Source of the DNA: Clostridia bacterium
GTDB taxonomy: Bacteria; Bacillota; Clostridia; Oscillospirales; Acutalibacteraceae
DNA: 64,000 nt
NCBI GenBank assembly: GCA_017631795.1
Contig: JAGBSO010000043.1
Location: 41,223-105,222, forward strand
Direction of reading: 5' to 3'
Part shown: piece after piece, positions 28,246 through 37,735 of the stretch
How positions within the stretch are numbered: position 1 is the first letter of the stretch
Layout of the letters: each line of letters begins with the position of its first letter
The notes under the pieces: model-generated
Seen by the model: only the letters and a program-made list of their open reading frames with translations
Databases searched by the model: none
Told to the model about the DNA's origin: nothing
Position numbers and translations under genes: made by a program

Positions 28246-29110
28246 TAAGACACTCCTCACCAACAAAATATTTTGTCATAATATATGCATCTTCTTTTGG
28301 TTTTGAATAAAAATCTTTACGGACTCCGAGATTTTTGAATCCGTACTTTTTATAAAGATTCTGTGCGGCAATATTTGATACTCTTACTTCAAGAGTCAGA
28401 ATAAGCGCACCGAGATATTCACACAAATCTATCATCATTGCAAGCAATTTATCTGCAATATGACGTCGTCTCATATTTTCATCAACTGCAATAGTGCCGA
28501 TGTACATTTCATCTATAATATAATCACAGCAGATATATCCGACAGGTTTATTAAGGTACTTGACGGTAAAACTTCTTGAATATGGTTTTGAAAGATGAGA
28601 AAAAAGTGCATTTTCACTCCATGGTTCAGAAAAGCATTTTTTCTCTATTTCTGCAACATACGGGATATCTTCATATTCCATCAATTGAGTACTGAAAAAC
28701 AAATCAGAATTCAGAATTTCATCAATTGCCGAAGATATTTCCTGAGAACATTTATCGTAAACAGACTGATCCATTCCGTATGGGTCAGAAATTCCGTTTC
28801 CTAAAAGAAATGTTTTTTCAGGTTCAACACCAATCATTATGTTATATTGCTCAGCAGACAGGCAAAATATATAATCAGAATCCTTTACAATCTGCGCAGA
28901 AATTCTTTGTGATTTGTGGGAAGATATATCAATCCCCATTTTTTTCATTGCGTTGATTGCATTCTGACTTGCAGGTGTGCCGTCAACTGCAGCCATTCCA
29001 AAACTGTATACATTGAAAAAATCTTTGAAATATTTTGTTTTCTGACGGAAAATATGCTCTGCCATGGGACTTCTGCATGTATTTCCGGTACAGACAAAAA
29101 GAATATTCAT
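28226..29110 (-). CDS. Low-MW protein phosphatase fused to RimI-like acetyltransferase
   Basis: 294 residues in two parts. Residues 1-135 are a low-molecular-weight tyrosine/arginine phosphatase: the P-loop C7-T-G-N-T-C-R13-S and the acid loop D109-P-Y. Residues 145-282 are a GNAT domain like RimI, which acetylates the N-terminus of ribosomal protein S18: it has the acetyl-CoA loop R-R-R-x-x-A-D, LTLEVRVSN and LYKKYGF. The frame is continuous with no stop between. AAAGGGG precedes the ATG, six bases after polA. The RimI part fits the tsaD neighbour; why a phosphatase is attached is not known. Confidence 0.9.
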   Translation of the reverse strand: MNILFVCTGNTCRSPMAEHIFRQKTKYFKDFFNVYSFGMAAVDGTPASQNAINAMKKMGIDISSHKSQRISAQIVKDSDYIFCLSAEQYNIMIGVEPEKTFLLGNGISDPYGMDQSVYDKCSQEISSAIDEILNSDLFFSTQLMEYEDIPYVAEIEKKCFSEPWSENALFSHLSKPYSRSFTVKYLNKPVGYICCDYIIDEMYIGTIAVDENMRRRHIADKLLAMMIDLCEYLGALILTLEVRVSNIAAQNLYKKYGFKNLGVRKDFYSKPKEDAYIMTKYFVGEECLNENNFY

Positions 29111-29116
29111 AACAGT

Positions 29117-31666
29117 TTACCCCTTTGCATCATACCAAGTTTTTCCGATATGAGCATCAACAGAAAGACGGACTTTCATTTTTACTGCATTTTCCATTTC
29201 TTCTTTCAGAATCAGCATTGCTTTTTCACATTCATTTTCAGGCGCTTCAATGATGAGTTCATCGTGCACCTGCATAATAAGTCTTGACTTCATTTTTTCA
29301 CTGCGAAGTCTGTTGAATACTTTGACCATTGCAATCTTGATTATGTCAGCTGCAGTACCCTGAATAGGCATGTTTCTTGCAACACGTTCACCGAATGAGC
29401 GCTGAATTGCGTTTGATGAAGCCAATTCTGGAAGATATCTTCTTCGGTTAAAAAGAGTTGTGACATAACCGTTGTTTTTGGCATCAACAACAACATTTTC
29501 CATATATCTGCTGACACCTGAATAATGATTAAGATAGTTTTCAATATATTTTTTGGCTTCATAAACGGATACTTTTATATCCTTGCTCAAAGAAAAAGCA
29601 CCAATTCCGTAAACAATTCCGAAATTAACAGCCTTTGCCCTGCTTCTCATTAAGGGTGTTACCATTGAAAGCGGCATATTGAACACCTGTGAAGCTGTGA
29701 TTGAATGAATATCGTCATCATTGTTGAATGCTTCAATCATATTTTCATCATCAGCAAGGTCTGCAAGAACACGAAGTTCAATCTGTGAATAGTCGGCATC
29801 AATAAGAACGTTTCCGTTATCGCTGATAAAAAATTTTCTCAGTTCCCTGCCGAGTTCCTGTCTGACAGGAATATTCTGAAGATTAGGCTCAGTTGAAGAC
29901 AATCTTCCTGTTCTTGTTTCGGTCTGCTGGAATGTTGAATGAATTCTTCCGTCTGCACCTACAACTTTGAGCAATCCGTCACAATAAGTGGATTTCAGTT
30001 TCTGGATTGTTCTGTATTCGAGAATTGCAGGTATAATCGGATGTTCATCATAAAGACTTTCAAGAACTTCTGCATTTGTTGAATAGCCTGTTTTTGTTTT
30101 CTTCTTAACAGGCAGACTTAATTTTTCAAAAAGAACAACACCAAGCTGTTTCGGAGAATTAAGATTGAATTCCTCACCCGAATAACTATAAATAGTATCT
30201 ATCAGTTCATTAAGTTTATTTTCAAGCATTATACCGTATTCATGAATTCCTGAAAAATCAACCTTGAAACCATCAATTTCCATTGCTGAAAGAACCTCTG
30301 CAAGCGGAATTTCAATTTCATGCAACAGTTTATCTTCACCGTTTTCAATAATGTTTTCGTTAAGTTTGTTGCAAAGTTCACGCATTGCAGCAGTGTCACG
30401 AATAAGTGAATCATCAGTTTCAATTTCAACTGCAATTCTGTAACTCTCTGCCAATACAGACACAGAATATTCCGATGAATTAGGATTAAGAAGATATCCG
30501 GCAAGAAGAATATCAAACGCAATATTTCTTGCTGTAATATTATTTGTAATGCAATATGCGTAAAGACTTTTAATGTCAAATGTATATTTTCTGATACTTT
30601 CATCTTCAAGAAGACAAACAATATCTGCAAACGGAACATCAGATACATTCTTTCCTGAATTAACATATGCAACAGAATAATCATCATTACACAAGAAATA
30701 AAGTTCTCCGTTGTTTTTTACATTTTCTATAATTTTTTCTGTGTCAGTATTTTCATATACAATTTTAACTGAAGATGCATCTGAATTAATAATAACAGTG
30801 TCACGAAGACCTAATTTATCTATAAATTTCTGCATTTCAAGATCAGTAAGAATTGCTTTTGTTGTCTGTTCATCCATTTTGCCGGGAATATATAAATTAT
30901 AATCAGTCTCAACAGGAGCTTCTTTGCTGATAGTTCCGAGAGTTCTGCTTATAAATGCCATTTCTTTGCCTGCAGAAAGTTTATTTCTGACTGATGGTGT
31001 AAATTCAAGATCATCAAACCTATCATAAATATAATCAATTGAACCGTACTTTTTTATAAGATCAGTTGCAGTTTTTTCACCTATCCCCTGGACTCCGGGA
31101 ATATTATCGGATGTATCACCCATCAGAGCCTTTACTTCAATGAGCTTCAAAGGTTCTACACCTTTATCTTCAATTATCTTTTCAACATCATATACAACAG
31201 TTTCGGTTTTACCGCCTCTTGGTGCCGCAAGGAGTACATTTGTCTTTTCATTCACAAGCTGAAGAGAATCTCTGTCACCTGTAGCAATATAGCAGAAATC
31301 ACCGTCGTTGCAATTATGCGCAAGAGTACCGATGATATCATCTGCTTCCCAACCGGGACATTCAATCAGTTTATAGCCCAAAGCTTTGAGCAGATCTTTA
31401 AGCACAGGCATCTGCTGTGCCAATTCTTCGGGCATACCTTTTCTGTTGCCTTTATATTCTTTGTACATTTCATGTCTGAATGTCGGTGCATGTACATCAA
31501 AAGCAATAGCAACCCCCTCAGGTTTGTAGGTTTCCCTGAGAGAAAAAAGAATATTAAGAAACCCAAAGATACCGTTTGTAAACTTACCGTCTTTGGTTGA
31601 TAATGTTTTTATGCCATAAAAAGCTCTGTTTACAATACTGTTGCCGTCTAAAACAAGTAATTTCAC
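29117..31666 (-). CDS. polA: DNA polymerase I
   Basis: 849 residues. PolA removes RNA primers and fills gaps. Parts: the 5'-3' exonuclease (about 1-290, with LLVLDGNSIVNRAFYG and the DTSDNIPGVQGIGEKTA helix-hairpin-helix), a central region of 3'-5' exonuclease fold in which the catalytic D-x-E is absent so proofreading is presumably lost, and the polymerase domain (DADYSQIELRVLADL motif A, RSRAKAVNFGIVYG motif B, MQVHDELIIE motif C). The start is GTG at 31666, with AAAGGA upstream. It heads the polA - phosphatase/rimI - tsaD operon. Confidence 0.97.
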   Translation of the reverse strand: MKLLVLDGNSIVNRAFYGIKTLSTKDGKFTNGIFGFLNILFSLRETYKPEGVAIAFDVHAPTFRHEMYKEYKGNRKGMPEELAQQMPVLKDLLKALGYKLIECPGWEADDIIGTLAHNCNDGDFCYIATGDRDSLQLVNEKTNVLLAAPRGGKTETVVYDVEKIIEDKGVEPLKLIEVKALMGDTSDNIPGVQGIGEKTATDLIKKYGSIDYIYDRFDDLEFTPSVRNKLSAGKEMAFISRTLGTISKEAPVETDYNLYIPGKMDEQTTKAILTDLEMQKFIDKLGLRDTVIINSDASSVKIVYENTDTEKIIENVKNNGELYFLCNDDYSVAYVNSGKNVSDVPFADIVCLLEDESIRKYTFDIKSLYAYCITNNITARNIAFDILLAGYLLNPNSSEYSVSVLAESYRIAVEIETDDSLIRDTAAMRELCNKLNENIIENGEDKLLHEIEIPLAEVLSAMEIDGFKVDFSGIHEYGIMLENKLNELIDTIYSYSGEEFNLNSPKQLGVVLFEKLSLPVKKKTKTGYSTNAEVLESLYDEHPIIPAILEYRTIQKLKSTYCDGLLKVVGADGRIHSTFQQTETRTGRLSSTEPNLQNIPVRQELGRELRKFFISDNGNVLIDADYSQIELRVLADLADDENMIEAFNNDDDIHSITASQVFNMPLSMVTPLMRSRAKAVNFGIVYGIGAFSLSKDIKVSVYEAKKYIENYLNHYSGVSRYMENVVVDAKNNGYVTTLFNRRRYLPELASSNAIQRSFGERVARNMPIQGTAADIIKIAMVKVFNRLRSEKMKSRLIMQVHDELIIEAPENECEKAMLILKEEMENAVKMKVRLSVDAHIGKTWYDAKG

Positions 31667-31799
31667 ATCTATCGAATCCTTTCAGATATGCATACTTAAC
31701 CAATTTAATACAGTATAGCACATTTTTTGAAAAAAGTAATGCAAAACACAAAAAAATATGCTAAAATATAAAAAATATTTTTTAAGGACAATTATACTG

Positions 31800-32765
31800 A
31801 TGAAAATAGGTAACGTAGAAATAGAAAAAACCGCCGCACTTGCACCAATGGCAGGTGTTGCAGACAAAACATTCAGAGAATTATGCAAAGATTTCGGTGC
31901 AGCTTTTACAGTCAGCGAAATGGTAAGTGCAAAAGGCGTTTCCATGGGGGACAAAAAATCCGGCGAACTTATGTTTATCTCAGAAAAAGAACATCCGTCA
32001 TCAATACAGATTTTCGGCAATGAGCCTGAAACTATGGCAGAGGCAGCTTTATGTGCTGCTAAAATGAATCCGGATATAATTGATATCAATATGGGATGTC
32101 CTGCTCCAAAAATCATAAAAGGCGGAGCAGGCAGTAAGCTGATGCTGAATCCCGATCTTGCCGGCAGAATAATAAAAGCTGTTTCATCCGCTGTTGATAT
32201 TCCCGTAACTGTAAAAATCAGAACAGGATGGGATACCGACAATCTTAATGCCGTGGAAATGGCTGTTATTGCTGAGAAAAACGGTGCTGCGGCAGTTACT
32301 GTTCACGGAAGAACGAAAGAACAGATGTATGCACCGCCTGTTAATGTTGATATGATAAAAAAAGTAAAAGAAGCAGTTTCGATACCTGTTATAGGTAACG
32401 GAGATATTACGGATGCTTTTTCAGCTGCAAAAATGTATGAAGAAACAGGTTGTGATCTTATAATGGTCGGCAGAGGCGCACTCGGAAGACCTTGGGTATT
32501 TCAGCAGATTTCCGCATATATGAAAAACGAAGTGCTTTTACCTGAACCTCCTGTTTCTCAAAGAATGCTGATCATGTTAAAGCATATTGAAAATATATGC
32601 AACGACAGAGGAACCCAGATCGGCATGAGAGAAGCCAGAAAACATGCTTTATGGTATACAAAAGGAATCAGAGGGTCCGCAGAATACAGACGACAGATGT
32701 CAACTCTTGAAAGCATTGAACAGCTTCAGGAAATAGCTTTCAGAATCACAAAAGAAAATGAATAA
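31800..32765 (+). CDS. dusB: tRNA-dihydrouridine synthase
   Basis: 322 residues of the NifR3/DusB type, an FMN enzyme that reduces uridines in the tRNA D-loop. Visible: the N-terminal LAPMAGVADKTFRELC, IDINMGCPAPKIIKGGAGSKLM with the catalytic cysteine, VKIRTGWD, the AVTVHGRTKEQMY segment and the phosphate-binding IGNGDI...MVGRGALGRPW. ATG 31800 fits the family N-terminus; AAGGA lies 12 bases upstream, rather far. It is divergent from polA and forms a single-gene unit. Confidence 0.95.
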   Translation: MKIGNVEIEKTAALAPMAGVADKTFRELCKDFGAAFTVSEMVSAKGVSMGDKKSGELMFISEKEHPSSIQIFGNEPETMAEAALCAAKMNPDIIDINMGCPAPKIIKGGAGSKLMLNPDLAGRIIKAVSSAVDIPVTVKIRTGWDTDNLNAVEMAVIAEKNGAAAVTVHGRTKEQMYAPPVNVDMIKKVKEAVSIPVIGNGDITDAFSAAKMYEETGCDLIMVGRGALGRPWVFQQISAYMKNEVLLPEPPVSQRMLIMLKHIENICNDRGTQIGMREARKHALWYTKGIRGSAEYRRQMSTLESIEQLQEIAFRITKENE

Positions 32766-32767
32766 AA

Positions 32768-32800
32768 TTAAGGAGCCGGAAAAAACCGACTCCTTTTTTA
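32768..32800 (+). terminator. Terminator after dusB
   Basis: Arms AAGGAGCCGG / CCGACTCCTT (one mismatch) around six A, then a T-run. Confidence 0.82.
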
Positions 32801-32809
32801 TTGATCTGA

Positions 32810-34435
32810 TTATTTTGTTTTCTCAGCAGCAAGTTTTCTTGCAGCAATTTCGTCAACCATTTCCTTCTGTCTCTTTTCAGTGATTGTGTAGAAGAACATG
32901 GGAACTGCACAAGCAAACATACTTACGGCACCTGAGATGATAAGAACCTGCCAGAGAGCCTGAGGATCTGCAACTTCATAAGTTCTTGCATTGATACCTG
33001 CAATACTCATTGAAAGAACACCGATGAATGCGCCTACAGCCATACCAATCTTATTGATAAGCGTCTGCATAGCAAAACAGATACCTTCGCCTCTTTCACC
33101 TGTTTTCCATTCGAGATAGTCAACAGTATCACCGATCATAGCGTATGTGATGATATTATTAACACCCTGAGGAATACCGAGAAGAACAAGACCGATTGCA
33201 CAGATTGCCATCTTCCAGGGAGCATCGTAGCCGACAAAATACATTATTGCCATAACAACACCGCCGAAAATGTGAACTGCGATATAAGCCCACTTCTTTG
33301 TGAATTTCTTTGACATCCAGGGAACAAGAACGGAAGCTACAAGACCGCCGGGAACAACAAGAAGTGTGATAATGCCATAAAGACCTTCGTTCTGAAGAAC
33401 ATACTTTGCAAAGTAAAGACCGCCTGTGTAAGAATAAACCATTCTTGCACCGCCGAGGATACCTGAAAGAACGATAAGAAGAAGTTCTTTGTTCTTAAAA
33501 AGGAGCTTAAGATTATGACCGAAAGAGGGTGCTTCTTCTTCTGATGTGAAACGTTCTTTTGTGTTCTTGAAACCATAGAAGAACATAGGCATTGCCAAAA
33601 CAACAAGAACGACAGCACTTATGAAATATACCCACTTAAGAGTATCTGCATTAGCAATTTCCATACCCTGCTTTACCGTGCCGACAAATGTCTGTGCGGC
33701 AGCTTCAGCAGTTACGCCCTGATTAGCAACCATGTTTGCGATTGCATCAGCCTTGTGCTGAGCAATAAGAGCAAGGTCTGCAGCTGAATCTGTATACTTA
33801 TACTGAGATGTGACAGCACCTGTAATCATGGGAATGAAAACAGTAACAACACCTGCACCTACAGTACAGAACATACGGGCAACGGTGAGGATATTACCTC
33901 TTGTTTCGGTATCGTTTGTAAGACATGTTGAAAGTCCCCAATAAGGAACGTCAGCGATTGTGTAAGCAACACTCCATACAACATAAATAATTGCTATTGT
34001 AACAAAAGCCTGAGTTGTCTGAGAGCCATCATAAATCTTCTCTGCACTGAAAATCGGCAGGAAGCAGAGAATTGTCATAATACCGATAGGAATAGCCATA
34101 CATTTGAGATAAGGACGGCATTTACCCCATTTTGTTCGGGTTTTGTCAACAACAGAACCCATGATAGGATCGTTAAATGCGTCAAAAACACGTGCACCGA
34201 GCATAAGGATAGCAACAGCAACAGCACCGTTAAGAGTACCGACTGTAACACCGTCTGCACCAAAAAGTAGTGCATCTGTCATGAATACTGTTATGTAAGA
34301 ACCGATAATCGTACAAATAAAGTTCTGTCCAAAACCTGCTACACTGTAGGCAAAAGCTTCTTTCGGCTGAACACCTTTGCCCTGAGTTGTTCCAAATAAC
34401 TTATGAAGAAATTTGGATTCATTCATTTTACTCAT
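32810..34435 (-). CDS. GPH-family sugar:cation symporter
   Basis: 541 residues, about 12 membrane helices. The family motif is seen in ARVFDAFNDPIMGSVVDKTRTKWGKCRPYL. An insertion of roughly 60 residues between helices 6 and 7 (around DSAADLALIAQHKADAIANMVANQGVTAEAAAQ) is long and soluble-looking compared with the other member at 5243. GGTGAT precedes the ATG. It stands alone; the substrate is unknown, probably a plant-derived glycoside by analogy to the family. Confidence 0.88.
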   Translation of the reverse strand: MSKMNESKFLHKLFGTTQGKGVQPKEAFAYSVAGFGQNFICTIIGSYITVFMTDALLFGADGVTVGTLNGAVAVAILMLGARVFDAFNDPIMGSVVDKTRTKWGKCRPYLKCMAIPIGIMTILCFLPIFSAEKIYDGSQTTQAFVTIAIIYVVWSVAYTIADVPYWGLSTCLTNDTETRGNILTVARMFCTVGAGVVTVFIPMITGAVTSQYKYTDSAADLALIAQHKADAIANMVANQGVTAEAAAQTFVGTVKQGMEIANADTLKWVYFISAVVLVVLAMPMFFYGFKNTKERFTSEEEAPSFGHNLKLLFKNKELLLIVLSGILGGARMVYSYTGGLYFAKYVLQNEGLYGIITLLVVPGGLVASVLVPWMSKKFTKKWAYIAVHIFGGVVMAIMYFVGYDAPWKMAICAIGLVLLGIPQGVNNIITYAMIGDTVDYLEWKTGERGEGICFAMQTLINKIGMAVGAFIGVLSMSIAGINARTYEVADPQALWQVLIISGAVSMFACAVPMFFYTITEKRQKEMVDEIAARKLAAEKTK

Positions 34436-34585
34436 AGAATCACCTTACTGAATTTTTTTGTATATTTTATCACAAAAATAAACAAAATACAATACAAAAT
34501 CATATTTAATTTATAAAATTTTATTGCATATTTCTGTTTTTATCAGTAAAACTAATAACACAAACTTTGAAAGGTTGTATTTTAA

Positions 34586-34729
34586 ATGTCAAAAAACGAA
34601 AACATGAAGAATTCAAACAACAAGAATCAGAATTCAAAAACAAACGAAAATCAGAACCAGAACAACAATCAGAATAATAATCAGAACAATAACAATCAGA
34701 ATAAAAACAAAAAGAACAACAATTATTAA
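34586..34729 (+). CDS. Asn/Gln-rich microprotein, 47 residues
   Basis: After MSKNENMKNSNN the sequence is almost only Asn, Gln and Lys with a few Ser, Thr and Glu, ending NNNY. AAAGG lies 12 bases before the ATG and a small CTCCC/GGGAG hairpin follows the stop. Such composition implies a disordered peptide. Small Asn/Gln-rich proteins occur among spore-associated proteins, but I see no diagnostic motif. Chance is possible in A-rich DNA, although the strict AAC/AAT/CAG codon pattern argues for coding. Confidence 0.5.
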   Translation: MSKNENMKNSNNKNQNSKTNENQNQNNNQNNNQNNNNQNKNKKNNNY

Positions 34730-34791
34730 TGAATTCTCCCTTTCAGGGAGATACATAATTTTAATTAAATAAAATTTTTTTGATTTACCTA

Positions 34792-34820
34792 TTGCCTTTA
34801 TTGAAAAAATATATTATAAT
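34792..34820 (+). promoter_or_regulatory. Promoter of the SRP RNA
   Basis: TTGCCT (34792-34797), 17 bases, TATAAT (34815-34820). Confidence 0.65.
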
Positions 34821-34826
34821 ACCTTT

Positions 34827-34976
34827 TGGAATTGAAGTCCAATTTCTGTCATGCGGCGTGTTGGTCCTGTGCGACGGAGCGCTGTGAACCATGTCAGGCG
34901 GGGAACCGAGCAGCATTAAGCGGTCTGCCCGTGCGATACAGTTCGCCTGCACGCCGTGTGACCGAGATTGGACTTT
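34827..34976 (+). ncRNA. ffs: Signal recognition particle RNA
   Basis: The ends AGTCCAAT (34836-34843) and ATTGGACT (34967-34974) close a long hairpin. The conserved Ffh-binding core is seen as GTCAGGCGGGGAACCGAGCAGC split around 34890-34912, with the GGAA-type tetraloop region and the asymmetric AGCAGC side. It forms the signal recognition particle with Ffh to target membrane proteins. Its position right before dnaX is the usual one in Firmicutes. The ends are estimated from the stem and the promoter. Confidence 0.9.
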
Positions 34977-35007
34977 TCTTTATACCCCATCTTAGGAGCT
35001 ATATAAA

Positions 35008-36756
35008 TTGTATAGAGTATTATACAGAAAATGGCGTCCGCAGACATTTATCGATGTTGCAGGCCAGCCACATATCACTGACACATTAATGAATGAAGTC
35101 CGAGAAAACAGACTTGCCCATGCTTACCTTTTTACAGGTTCAAGAGGTACGGGCAAGACTTCGTGCGCTAAAATTCTTTCAAAGGCTATAAACTGCCTTA
35201 ATCCGAAAGACGGAAATCCGTGCAATGAATGCGAAATCTGCAAAGGAATTGACAACAGTTCTGTTCTTGATGTTGTTGAAATAGACGCTGCAAGTAACCG
35301 TGGTATTGATGACATCCGTGCACTGCGCGAAGAATCAGCTTTCACACCTGCTCAGGCAAAATTCAGAGTTTATATCATTGATGAAGTTCATATGCTCACA
35401 ATTGAAGCATTCAATGCGCTTCTCAAAACGCTTGAAGAACCGCCTGAACACATTGTGTTTATACTTGCAACAACAGAAGTACAGAAACTTCCGTCAACAA
35501 TTCTTTCAAGATGTCAGAGATTTGATTTCAGAAGAATCTCCGTTGACTCAATCGTCAGCAGGCTTAAATATGTTGCAGAAAAAGAACATGTCACAATTGA
35601 TGATTCAGCAGCAATGCTTATCGCCAGAATTGCAGACGGCGGTATGCGAGATGCGCTTTCAATTTTTGACAGATGTCTGAGCATATCCGAAAATGTCGAT
35701 ACTGCTGTTGTTTCAGATGCAGCAGGTATTATGAGCAAAGATTATCTTTTTACGCTCTCCTATGCGTTCAAAGAAAAAGATACATCAAAAGCTTTGCATA
35801 TAATTGATGAACTTCACAATTCTTCTTGCGATACAGAACGACTTTGTACAGAGCTTACAAACCATTTCAGAAGTCTTCTCATCATAAAATCAGTAAAAAA
35901 ACCTGAAGATATTCTTATCGGAACCAATGAAGAACTCGACGAACTGAAAAAGCTTTCGGAACAATTCAGCATAGAAGAAATTCTGAATATAATGAATATT
36001 CTCTCTTCTGCTATTTCGGCTATTAAAGCCACACAGAACAGACGTATCGAAACTGAGATGGCAATCATCAAAATCTGTTCTCCGGAAGCATCAACAGATG
36101 TTTCTGCACTTTTTGCAAGAATAGCAGAACTTGAAGATAAATTAAACAAATTAGGCACAGGTCAGGTTGTTATAAATAATCAGCCTGGAAAAACAGAAAG
36201 TCACTCTCCTGCTCCTGCTGCAACAAAAACAGAAAAAACTACACCAGTAGAAAATGCAGTTGATTTAAGTACGCTCGAATTTGAAGATGACAGTGCTGAA
36301 TATGATGATTTTGATTCATATGATGTTCCGCCACCACCATCCGAAATACCGATGTTTGACAGTGAACCTGTTTTTGATGAACCGCCGTTCGATATCGGAC
36401 AGGAACAGATAAATTCACCACAGTTTGACGACGAGCCTGTATTTGATGATGCACCTGTTTTTGATGAAGAACCGGTTGCGTCTGCACCTGTTTTTGATGA
36501 ACAACCCGTTGTGCAACAGCAGCCGTCAGTCAATATAACCCGAATGTGGACAAATTGTATTATTGAAGCTGAGCGTGAATGTCCGCCTGTTACAGGACAT
36601 CTGCTTGGAACAAAAGCAGAGATAAACGGTAATACTCTTACTGTTTATAATTATAATTCTGTGTTACCGATGATTTTCCCTATAGTTAAGGATAAACTTA
36701 CCCAGGTAGCACGAAAAATCACAGGAAATAATGAATTATCCGTAAGATTAGGATAA
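35008..36756 (+). CDS. dnaX: DNA polymerase III subunit gamma/tau
   Basis: 582 residues. DnaX builds the clamp loader. The AAA+ domain has Walker A GSRGTGKT (44-51), a four-cysteine zinc module (about 64-79), the IIDEVHML Walker B and the SRC sensor LSRCQRF. Domain III follows to about residue 370, then an acidic, proline-rich linker with repeated P-V-F-D-E units (about 450-500) and a short C-terminal domain. The start is TTG at 35008 with AGGAG before it; the protein then begins MYRVLYRKWRP, as in the family. It heads dnaX - ybaB - recR. Confidence 0.97.
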   Translation: MYRVLYRKWRPQTFIDVAGQPHITDTLMNEVRENRLAHAYLFTGSRGTGKTSCAKILSKAINCLNPKDGNPCNECEICKGIDNSSVLDVVEIDAASNRGIDDIRALREESAFTPAQAKFRVYIIDEVHMLTIEAFNALLKTLEEPPEHIVFILATTEVQKLPSTILSRCQRFDFRRISVDSIVSRLKYVAEKEHVTIDDSAAMLIARIADGGMRDALSIFDRCLSISENVDTAVVSDAAGIMSKDYLFTLSYAFKEKDTSKALHIIDELHNSSCDTERLCTELTNHFRSLLIIKSVKKPEDILIGTNEELDELKKLSEQFSIEEILNIMNILSSAISAIKATQNRRIETEMAIIKICSPEASTDVSALFARIAELEDKLNKLGTGQVVINNQPGKTESHSPAPAATKTEKTTPVENAVDLSTLEFEDDSAEYDDFDSYDVPPPPSEIPMFDSEPVFDEPPFDIGQEQINSPQFDDEPVFDDAPVFDEEPVASAPVFDEQPVVQQQPSVNITRMWTNCIIEAERECPPVTGHLLGTKAEINGNTLTVYNYNSVLPMIFPIVKDKLTQVARKITGNNELSVRLG

Positions 36757-36777
36757 AATAACGGAGGAATAATTAAC

Positions 36778-37119
36778 ATGAAAGCAAGAATACCCAATGC
36801 CAACCAAGGCGGAAACATGATGCAGAAAATCCAGAAGATGCAGGAAGAAATGGCTAAAACTCAGGCAGCTGTTGAAGAATCCGAATTTTCAGCTTCTGTA
36901 GGCGGCGGTGCAGTTGAAGTTACAGTTAACGGTAAGCATGAAGTAAAAGGTATAAAGATGAAACCTGAAGTTGTTGATCCCGAAGATATCGATATGCTTG
37001 AAGACCTTCTTCTTGCAGCTATCAATGAAGCTATGAGAAAAGCAGACGAAGCAATGGAAACAGAAATGGGTAAACTCACAGGCGGACTCAACATCCCCGG
37101 AATGGGTGGTTTATTCTGA
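36778..37119 (+). CDS. YbaB/EbfC nucleoid-associated protein
   Basis: 113 residues: a Gly/Asn-rich N-terminus with NQGGNMMQKIQKMQEEMAK, a central beta region (SASVGGGAVEVTVNGKHEVKGIKM) and a C-terminal amphipathic helix ending in a Gly/Met-rich tail. YbaB proteins are dimers that bind DNA and are encoded between dnaX and recR in most bacteria, as here. GGAGG precedes the ATG. Confidence 0.95.
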   Translation: MKARIPNANQGGNMMQKIQKMQEEMAKTQAAVEESEFSASVGGGAVEVTVNGKHEVKGIKMKPEVVDPEDIDMLEDLLLAAINEAMRKADEAMETEMGKLTGGLNIPGMGGLF

Positions 37120-37120
37120 T

Positions 37121-37720
37121 ATGCAGTATAATGCTGTACCATTACAGAAACTGATTGAACAGTTTGAAAGAATGCCGGGTATCGGCAGAAAAACTGCGCA
37201 AAGAATTGCTTTTTACATACTAGGATTACCAAAAAATGAGTCTTCTGCCATTGCAGATGCAATCATTACAGCTTGTGATAAAATTCATAAATGCTCTTTA
37301 TGTTCAAACCTTACAGAAAATGAGTTTTGTCCGATTTGCAAAAATGACAAGCGTGACCATTCGGTTATATGCGTAGTAGAAGATTCTCAAAGTCTAATTG
37401 CAATTGAAAAGACAAAAGAATTCAGCGGTGTATACCATGTATTGCATGGTGCAATATCACCTCTTGACGGTATTGGCCCTGAACAACTTACAATCAAAGA
37501 ATTTATTGCGAGACTGAACGACGATAATATCAGAGAAATTATCATTGCAACGGATTCAGATATTGAAGGCGAAGCTACTGCAATGTATTTATCAAAACTG
37601 ATAAAACCGTTCGGTATAAAAATTTCAAGAATAGCTTTCGGACTTCCCGTCGGCACAGACATTCAGTATGCTGATGAAGTCACGCTTTCAAGAGCGATTG
37701 AAGGCAGAAGATCAATATAA
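37121..37720 (+). CDS. recR: Recombination mediator RecR
   Basis: 199 residues. RecR, with RecO, loads RecA at gaps. Visible: the helix-hairpin-helix in RMPGIGRKTAQRIAFYIL, the four-cysteine zinc finger CSLCSN...CPIC (about 53-71), and the Toprim fold starting CVVEDSQSLIAIE with IIATDSDIEGEATAMYL. ATG 37121 lies one base after the ybaB stop, so translation is coupled; an in-frame GTG at 37106 inside ybaB is less likely. Confidence 0.97.
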   Translation: MQYNAVPLQKLIEQFERMPGIGRKTAQRIAFYILGLPKNESSAIADAIITACDKIHKCSLCSNLTENEFCPICKNDKRDHSVICVVEDSQSLIAIEKTKEFSGVYHVLHGAISPLDGIGPEQLTIKEFIARLNDDNIREIIIATDSDIEGEATAMYLSKLIKPFGIKISRIAFGLPVGTDIQYADEVTLSRAIEGRRSI

Positions 37721-37735
37721 ACGGAGGATTTTGCT

